A stretch of DNA of 5,377 bases from contig JAQGLQ010000415.1 of assembly GCA_028292785.1 (NCBI GenBank), positions 1-5,377 of the forward strand, read 5' to 3'. The notes under the pieces are model-generated. The model was given only the letters and a program-made list of their open reading frames with translations, did no database searches and was not told the DNA's origin. Positions 1 through 5,377 of the stretch are shown here, in pieces. Every line of letters begins with the position of its first letter. The first letter of the stretch is position 1. Origin of the DNA: Noviherbaspirillum sp. Lineage in GTDB: Bacteria; Pseudomonadota; Gammaproteobacteria; Burkholderiales; Burkholderiaceae. The position numbers were made by a program, and so were the translations under genes.

Positions 1-615
1 GAGATCGAACCCGATCCGGTGCGCGGCCTCGCGATGCGCCGCACCAACCTGATTCCCGATGCGATCAACTGCGACCTGCCGCTCGATAACCGGCGCTCGC
101 CCGGCTATCGCCGCATCGAGCCGTTCATGACGAACAACTGCTTCTACTTCTGGATCGGACAGCATGAGAACGGCCGCTATTCGAAGGCGCATGCGCACAC
201 CTCGGCCGCGGTGCTGATCTGCCTCAAGGGCAAGGGTTATACCTACAGCTGGCCGGAGAAGCTCGGCGAGACGCCGTGGGCGAACGGCCACGCCGACCAG
301 GTTCGGCGCCTCGATTACGAGCCGGTCGGCATGGTCACCGCCGCACCCGGCGGCGCGCGCTGGTACCACCAGCATTTCAGCGTATCGGAAGATCCATTCC
401 GCCTCACCGCATGGTTCGGCCCGCATAATCCCGGCCGCGATCCCGGCGCTCCCGGCGAGAAGCATACCGACTACACCGCCATCGATGTCAACGAAGGCGG
501 CACGGCGATTCCCTACTGGATGGAAGATCCGTTCATCCGCAGTGAATACGATGCGACGCTGAAGCAGAACGGCGTGGTGAACAGGATGGATCCCAACTGG
601 TATGTGAAGCCGTAA
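1..615 (+). CDS. Cupin-fold protein, C-terminal part (5' end outside window)
   Basis: The frame is open from the first base, so this is taken as a fragment: 204 residues are visible and the true start probably lies upstream. GTG at 19 and ATG at 34 are in-frame but have no reason to be the start. A cupin core is visible. Motif 1 has G58, five residues, then H64-A-H66 and a closing G77. Motif 2 runs G110, P116-G-G118, then H123-Q-H125. H64, H66 and H123 (or H125) are the likely metal ligands. The Glu that normally completes the metal site in motif 1 is replaced by A70. The C-terminal third is rich in Pro, Gly, Trp and Tyr and contains no second cupin core. Because the N-terminus is missing, it could be the second half of a bicupin or a single-domain protein. 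It does not read as EutQ. The substrate is unknown; a dioxygenase or small-molecule-binding role is possible but not shown. It precedes eutA by 91 bp on the same strand, so co-transcription is plausible. Confidence 0.8.
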   Translation, partial: EIEPDPVRGLAMRRTNLIPDAINCDLPLDNRRSPGYRRIEPFMTNNCFYFWIGQHENGRYSKAHAHTSAAVLICLKGKGYTYSWPEKLGETPWANGHADQVRRLDYEPVGMVTAAPGGARWYHQHFSVSEDPFRLTAWFGPHNPGRDPGAPGEKHTDYTAIDVNEGGTAIPYWMEDPFIRSEYDATLKQNGVVNRMDPNWYVKP

Positions 616-635
616 TCCCGGAGCGTTCTTCATAG

Positions 636-656
636 GGTGGGCACCTTGTGCCCACC
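636..656. repeat. REP-like perfect hairpin between cupin gene and eutA
   Basis: A perfect 9-bp inverted repeat (GGTGGGCAC, loop CTT, GTGCCCACC) sits 20 bp after the cupin stop codon, preceded by ATAG at 632-635. The stem is strong and has no T-run on either side, so it does not look like a classical intrinsic terminator. GGTGGGC/GCCCACC stems with a short 5' TAG-type flank resemble repetitive extragenic palindromes of proteobacteria. That match is from memory and cannot be confirmed from one copy. In an mRNA it could shield the cupin message from 3' exonucleases or reduce read-through into eutA. Confidence 0.6.
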
Positions 657-706
657 GCACGTTACCGCCTATCCCGCCAGAGAGCGACAAAGCACAAAGA
701 CAGCCC

Positions 707-2206
707 ATGACCGAACAAGCCGGCGGCAGAATTTTTTTCAGCAACGTAAGACGCAGCCTCGAAGAGGAAGACGAAATCCGCCTGGTGAGCGTCGGCGTCG
801 ACATCGGTTCATCGACCTCCCACCTCGTATTCTCGCTGCTGGTTCTGGAACGGCTCGACACGCGCTACATCGTCTCGGAACGCAAGGTGCTGCATGAATC
901 CGAGGTACTGCTCACACCCTATGCCGACGACATGACGATCGATGCGGTGAAGCTGGGCGACTTCATCCGGCGGCAGTACGAACTGGCGAAGATCGAGCCG
1001 TCCGCGATCGACACCGGCGCGCTGATCCTGACCGGCGTGGCGGTTCGGCGCAGCAACGCCCGGGCGATCGGCAATCTGTTCGCGGCGCAGGCCGGCAAGT
1101 TCGTCGCCGTCAGCGCCGGCGACGGCCTCGAAACCACGTTGGCCGCGTTCGGCTCCGGCGCGGCGGCGCGCTCGATTCGCGAAGCAGTGCGCGTGATGAA
1201 CATCGACATCGGGGGCGGCACTTCCAAGGTCGGCGTATGCGAAGCGGGCGAACTGGCGGAAATGACCGCGGTCGATATCGGTGCGCGCATCGTCGCTTTC
1301 GACGGCGAAGGGCGCGTGACGCGCATCGAGGAAGCCGGCCGCAGATTCGCCGCGATGGCGGGGCTGACACTCGATCTCGGCGCCAAGCCGGACTCCGGGG
1401 GATTGCAGGCGATGGTCGAGCTGATGGCCGATGCGCTGTTCGAAGTGATCGGCAAGCGGTCGCTGTCGCCGGAATGCGCTTCCCTGCTGCGCCTCGATCC
1501 CTTGCGCAACGAGGTGAAGCCGGCGGTCGTCACTTTTTCCGGCGGCGTCTCCGAATACATCTACGACCGTGAACCCAAATCGTTCGGCGACCTCGGACCG
1601 ATGCTCGCGCAGGCGGTGGTCAGGCGCGTCAGGGACTGGGGCGTGCGCATCGAACGCCCCGATCAGGGCATCCGCGCGACCGTGGTCGGCGCATCGCAAT
1701 ATACGATACAGGTCAGCGGCGCGACGATTTACGTGGCGCCTCACGACACTCTGCCGCTGCGCAACATCCCGGTGATCACGCCGGCGCTGCAATTCGATGA
1801 AGAGGTCGACAGCGGCGCGATCGCGTCCGCGATCCAGGCCGCATTGCGGCGCATGGACTTGCATGAAGGAGAACAGGCGGTCGCGATGTGTTACCGGTTT
1901 CAGGGATCGGCGATGTATGGCCGGCTCGATGCATTCTGCCGCGGGGTCGTGCGGGGACTCGAAAAAGTCCTGTCGAAAAATTCACCGCTGATCCTGGTGG
2001 GCGACAACGACATCGGCGGGCTGGTCGGCATCCATTTCCAGGAAGAGCTGAAGCTGCCGAATCCCATCGTATCGATTGACGGCATCACGCTGAAGGAGTT
2101 CGACTTCATCGACATCGGGGCGCTGCTCGAAACCTCGGGCGCGGTTCCGGTGGTGATCAAGTCGCTGGTGTTTCCGTCCTCGAGCACCCTCGGTCGCGTG
2201 GCATAG
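707..2206 (+). CDS. eutA: EutA-type ethanolamine ammonia-lyase reactivating factor
   Basis: This complete 499-residue protein reads as EutA, an ASKHA-fold ATPase. In the characterised E. coli system EutA restores inactivated adenosylcobalamin-dependent ethanolamine ammonia-lyase (EutBC) in the cytosol by ATP-driven exchange of damaged cobalamin. Visible signatures are a phosphate-1 loop at residues 30-37 (G-VDIGSST, Asp32), a phosphate-2 loop at 165-172 (NIDIGGGT, Asp167) and an adenosine motif at 277-282 (FSGGVS). A C-terminal block follows with GDNDIGG at 432-438 and SIDGITL/DFIDIG around 456-471. The protein ends in PVVIKSLVF, typical of the family. At 499 residues it is somewhat longer than E. 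coli EutA (about 467). ATG 707 keeps the family's N-terminal FFSN-type segment (10-13) ahead of the first loop. The upstream bases show only a weak purine stretch as ribosome binding site. eutB and eutC are not in the window. Other diol- or glycerol-dehydratase reactivases are less likely because of the C-terminal block. Confidence 0.92.
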   Translation: MTEQAGGRIFFSNVRRSLEEEDEIRLVSVGVDIGSSTSHLVFSLLVLERLDTRYIVSERKVLHESEVLLTPYADDMTIDAVKLGDFIRRQYELAKIEPSAIDTGALILTGVAVRRSNARAIGNLFAAQAGKFVAVSAGDGLETTLAAFGSGAAARSIREAVRVMNIDIGGGTSKVGVCEAGELAEMTAVDIGARIVAFDGEGRVTRIEEAGRRFAAMAGLTLDLGAKPDSGGLQAMVELMADALFEVIGKRSLSPECASLLRLDPLRNEVKPAVVTFSGGVSEYIYDREPKSFGDLGPMLAQAVVRRVRDWGVRIERPDQGIRATVVGASQYTIQVSGATIYVAPHDTLPLRNIPVITPALQFDEEVDSGAIASAIQAALRRMDLHEGEQAVAMCYRFQGSAMYGRLDAFCRGVVRGLEKVLSKNSPLILVGDNDIGGLVGIHFQEELKLPNPIVSIDGITLKEFDFIDIGALLETSGAVPVVIKSLVFPSSSTLGRVA

Positions 2207-2218
2207 CGCGCAAAAGAA

Positions 2219-2247
2219 AAGGTCCGTGGCTATTCGTCACGGACCTT
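2219..2247. terminator. Convergent intrinsic terminator between eutA and the 80-aa gene
   Basis: A perfect 10-bp stem (AAGGTCCGTG at 2219-2228, CACGGACCTT at 2238-2247) encloses a 9-base loop and starts 13 bp after the eutA stop. Read on the minus strand the stem runs into TTCTTTTG, a good U-tract, so termination of the leftward transcript is the stronger call. Read on the plus strand it is followed only by TTCCC, so termination of eutA is weaker. It is placed as expected between convergent genes. Confidence 0.8.
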
Positions 2248-2303
2248 CCCTGCCCCGGTCGCAACCGGTTCGCGAACCCGCGTCTTCTTTCCGACCCGAG
2301 AAG

Positions 2304-2546
2304 TTATTTGCAGCGCACCTTGTCCAGCAGCAGTTCCGCCTGCACGCTGGAGTCATACTGGCGCGAACCCTTCATGTAAATCGCCGCGCCTACCGTAGCC
2401 AGAAATGCAAAGTCCTCTTCCGTCACGTCGCCCTGAATATGGGCCATGAATTCGGCGTAGGGAGCAACCAGATCTTCGACCGCGATAACATGCTCAAGCT
2501 TCGCTGCCAGGTGGTGCATTATCGCAATTGCATCGTCTTTTTTCAT
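2304..2546 (-). CDS. 80-aa hypothetical protein
   Basis: This is a small soluble protein of unknown function, and I do not recognise its family. It begins MKKDDAIAIMHH, has no signal peptide or membrane segment, and appears mainly alpha-helical with many acidic residues. Its only cysteine is the penultimate residue (C79). Start ATG 2546 is chosen because a good Shine-Dalgarno (GAGGG at 2554-2558) lies 7 bases ahead of it. The frame stays open upstream to a GTG at 2666, but that 40-residue extension falls in lower-GC sequence and looks non-coding. The gene follows the kinase gene on the same strand across a 214-bp gap and ends 56 bp before the hairpin at 2219-2247. It may therefore be the last member of the kaiC-kinase transcript or have its own promoter. 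GC content is about 55%, lower than that of the kinase gene. Confidence 0.65.
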   Translation of the reverse strand: MKKDDAIAIMHHLAAKLEHVIAVEDLVAPYAEFMAHIQGDVTEEDFAFLATVGAAIYMKGSRQYDSSVQAELLLDKVRCK

Positions 2547-2553
2547 GGTTGCA

Positions 2554-2558
2554 CCCTC
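2554..2558 (-). promoter_or_regulatory. Ribosome binding site deciding the start of the 80-aa gene
   Basis: GAGGG on the minus strand, 7 bases before ATG 2546. It matches the anti-Shine-Dalgarno well and favours this start over the in-frame upstream GTG at 2666. Confidence 0.65.
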
Positions 2559-2574
2559 GCATGTGGAATCTCGG

Positions 2575-2580
2575 ATTCTA
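2575..2580 (-). promoter_or_regulatory. Possible -10 element for the 80-aa gene
   Basis: TAGAAT on the minus strand matches five of six bases of the sigma-70 -10 box. Transcription from it would give a leader of roughly 20 bases containing the GAGGG site. No convincing -35 box lies 16-18 bases upstream (the best is TTCATT or TTTCAT), so this is a weak candidate that would need an activator or may be chance. It overlaps the short inverted repeat GAATC-TCG-GATTC at 2566-2578, which could be an operator. Confidence 0.25.
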
Positions 2581-2760
2581 AGAAAGCCGCCATCGAAATG
2601 AAATGCCGAAAAGGAAAAAATGATCGAATCCTGCGATAAATAGTCGCGCCGTGACAATCCGGCCACAACAAATTTGAAACGTGGAATCGGAATGACATCG
2701 CATTCGTGACAATGCGTGTGGAAATCGTTGCGAATCCGAAATGGCCGAACGCCGTTGCAA

Positions 2761-4116
<1,356 letters not shown>

Positions 4117-4131
4117 GATGATGAATGCTTT

Positions 4132-5377
4132 TCAGCGCAGTTGATGAGCGTTGGGATGTCCCGAGAGCAGGCCGTCGTAGTACGGCAGGCGCTCTCCTAT
4201 TTCGATCCCCTTGTCGGTGATTTCATACTGCCGCAAGTCATGGCTGTGCGGACTGCCGCGCACCTTCACCACCGCGATCAGTTTTTTCAGCTGGCTCTCG
4301 ATCTCGACATACCGCATGGCGATGACCGCATCGGTCAGGAACGAGATCTCGGACTTGCTGAAGCGCATCTCGGTGAACCGGTCTTCCAGGCCCAGTGTGA
4401 CGACGACGCTCACGCCGGCCTTTGCAAGGCCGGTAAGGATGCGGAAAACGGTCTCGCGGAAATGTTCCCGGCACTCGGGCGCGAGATAGAGCGTCATCTC
4501 GGACAGCGAATCGATGACGACGCGCCTGGCCTGCATGCGGTCGATAACCCGGAGCAGATCGTCGAGGATCTCCTCGACCGACAGGTCCATGGCACGGCTT
4601 TCGACGATGGCCACCTGGCCCGATTGCACCAGCTCGGCCAGCTTTGCATTGCGCAGCCGCGAGGCGCCTTTCTCGAACGACGCGACGACGCCCTTCTCGC
4701 CCTGGATACCTCCCTCGGCGAGAAAACTCGTGGCCAGAATCGTCTTGCCGGACCCCGTCGGGCCGACCACCAGCACCGAGTGGCCCTGCGGCAATCCGCC
4801 GTTGAGCAAGGCGTCGAGCTGCGGCACGCCCAGCGAAATGCGGCGCGGGTTCTGGTCCACCGGCGTGCCCGGGTGACGGTCGGCGGCCAGCGGCGGCAGC
4901 AAGCGCGGATAGATGCGCAGTCCGTCGTCCGCGATGCGAAATGTATGGAAGCCGGCCATATGATTCTGGCCGCGCATCTTCACGACGCGGATCTTGCGGA
5001 TGACGGAATTCTGTGTGACGTTCTGCGACAAGGTCAGCAGTCCGTCGGCGACCGTCATGATCGGGTTGGCCTCAACCTCGAGATCGATATATTCGCCGAT
5101 CAGGAACGTCGTGGCCTGCCAGCTTGCCATGCGCGTGCCCAGTTCCTGCACGAAATGCTGCAGATCGGAGGTGCCTTCATTGCCGTTCTTCGCAGTCTGT
5201 ACGACGGAACGAAATGAATCCACAAAGACCAGGCTGGGGCCGAAGGATTCAACTTCCTTGGCGATGCGTTCGAGCACGCCGTTGAAGTCGCCGATGCGCA
5301 GGTCCTCGGCCAGATTGACGTAACGAATCGAATCGCCGACCTTGCGGATATCGAAGAATGAATACTGCTGCTGATAG
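4132..5377 (-). CDS. KaiC-like double-domain RecA-fold ATPase (N-terminus outside window)
   Basis: The frame is open to the window edge. 414 residues are visible, and the missing N-terminus would hold the first Walker A motif. Numbering below is from the first visible codon. Residues 1-170 are the rest of the CI domain: Walker B VFVDS ending at D53/S54, and the conserved KMRGQNHM block near 133-140. Residues 180-400 are the full CII domain: Walker A GPTGSGKT at 205-212, Walker B VVIDS with D289, and the VEI and VKVRGS strands typical of KaiC. KaiC in cyanobacteria is an ATPase and autokinase/phosphatase that forms hexamers and keeps circadian time; relatives elsewhere serve in stress or signalling. 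In this protein the CII catalytic Glu pair reads E235-K236, the phospho-dyad reads S345-F346, and the protein stops soon after the A-loop region (LSGHP), lacking the KaiA-binding tail. GTG 5277 is not the start because CI sequence continues upstream of it. It lies directly upstream of the hybrid kinase gene. A formal kaiC name is withheld because many KaiC-like paralogues exist. Confidence 0.9.
   Translation of the reverse strand, partial: YQQQYSFFDIRKVGDSIRYVNLAEDLRIGDFNGVLERIAKEVESFGPSLVFVDSFRSVVQTAKNGNEGTSDLQHFVQELGTRMASWQATTFLIGEYIDLEVEANPIMTVADGLLTLSQNVTQNSVIRKIRVVKMRGQNHMAGFHTFRIADDGLRIYPRLLPPLAADRHPGTPVDQNPRRISLGVPQLDALLNGGLPQGHSVLVVGPTGSGKTILATSFLAEGGIQGEKGVVASFEKGASRLRNAKLAELVQSGQVAIVESRAMDLSVEEILDDLLRVIDRMQARRVVIDSLSEMTLYLAPECREHFRETVFRILTGLAKAGVSVVVTLGLEDRFTEMRFSKSEISFLTDAVIAMRYVEIESQLKKLIAVVKVRGSPHSHDLRQYEITDKGIEIGERLPYYDGLLSGHPNAHQLR

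Larger units (their letters stand above)
2547..2760. other. Intergenic region, lower GC, with repeated GAATC/GATTC motifs
   Basis: This 214-bp non-coding stretch separates the kinase gene from the 80-aa gene. GC is about 47% over 2581-2760, against roughly 62% in a sampled line of the kinase gene. It contains five GANTC sites (2566, 2574, 2626, 2684, 2732) and the palindrome GAATC-TCG-GATTC at 2566-2578. The 8-mer GAATCCGA occurs in opposite orientations at 2571-2578 and 2732-2739. A direct repeat CGTGACAAT lies at 2650-2658 and 2705-2713, and a short GCGA/TCGC dyad at 2633-2647. No hairpin with a T-run was found that would clearly terminate the kinase transcript. The region looks regulatory, but no regulator can be named. 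Confidence 0.5.

Noticed and set aside
637..897. Plus-strand open frame (86 codons) overlapping the start of eutA
   Set aside because: It overlaps the hairpin and the eutA N-terminus in another frame, and its Arg-rich translation has no family features.
809..1864. Long minus-strand open frame (351 codons) opposite eutA
   Set aside because: It is antisense to a confidently identified gene, its translation is rich in Arg, His and Gln with no motif, and it is explained by high-GC codon bias.
2226..2639. Plus-strand open frame (137 codons) across the terminator and the 80-aa gene
   Set aside because: It begins inside the terminator stem, has no ribosome binding site and lies opposite a better-supported small gene.
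2633..2647. GCGA/TCGC dyad as terminator of the kinase gene
   Set aside because: The stem is only 4 bp and the T-run on the minus strand begins about 12 bases later, so it lacks intrinsic terminator geometry.
2652..2657. TTGTCA on the minus strand as a -35 box
   Set aside because: It matches five of six bases, but no acceptable -10 box follows at 16-18 bases; TATTTA is only 9 bases away.
2547..2666. N-terminal extension of the 80-aa protein from GTG 2666
   Set aside because: A good Shine-Dalgarno supports ATG 2546, and the extension lies in lower-GC sequence with repeats and a candidate -10 box.
5275..5277. GTG as the start of the KaiC-like gene
   Set aside because: The frame continues to the window edge with sequence typical of the KaiC CI domain (QYSFFD, then a helix), so the gene is simply cut by the window.

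Overview
The window (about 60% GC, with high-GC codon use) looks like part of a proteobacterial chromosome. The evidence is family resemblance (EutA, a non-cyanobacterial KaiC-like ATPase, a hybrid histidine kinase) and a REP-like GGTGGGC/GCCCACC hairpin of a kind common in such genomes. I cannot place it at class level. It holds two convergent gene groups that meet at a hairpin terminator near 2219-2247. Both outer genes run off the window edges.

Left group, plus strand (1-2206): the C-terminal 204 residues of a cupin-fold protein, a 91-bp gap carrying a perfect 9-bp hairpin, then a complete gene for a EutA-type reactivating factor of coenzyme-B12-dependent ethanolamine ammonia-lyase (499 aa). 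The lyase genes eutB and eutC are not in view. If the cupin and EutA act together, the pathway is probably amine or amino-alcohol catabolism, but only the EutA call is firm.

Right group, minus strand (5377 down to 2304): the C-terminal 414 residues of a double-domain KaiC-like ATPase, then after 15 bp a 451-aa soluble hybrid histidine kinase (coiled coil, HisKA, HATPase, receiver). A 214-bp gap of lower GC follows, then an 80-aa protein of unknown function with a good ribosome binding site. The kaiC-like/kinase pair is the most interesting part of the window. It resembles a clock-output or KaiC-signalling module without KaiA, and no kaiB lies between or downstream of the two genes.

The visible second (CII) domain of the KaiC-like protein departs from the cyanobacterial protein at three places that matter for its chemistry. 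The Glu-Glu catalytic pair reads Glu-Lys, the Ser-Thr phosphorylation dyad reads Ser-Phe, and the C-terminal tail that binds KaiA is missing. The kinase has no recognisable sensor domain, which suggests its input comes from a protein partner, plausibly the KaiC-like ATPase. No tRNA, rRNA, CRISPR array, insertion sequence or prophage gene was seen.
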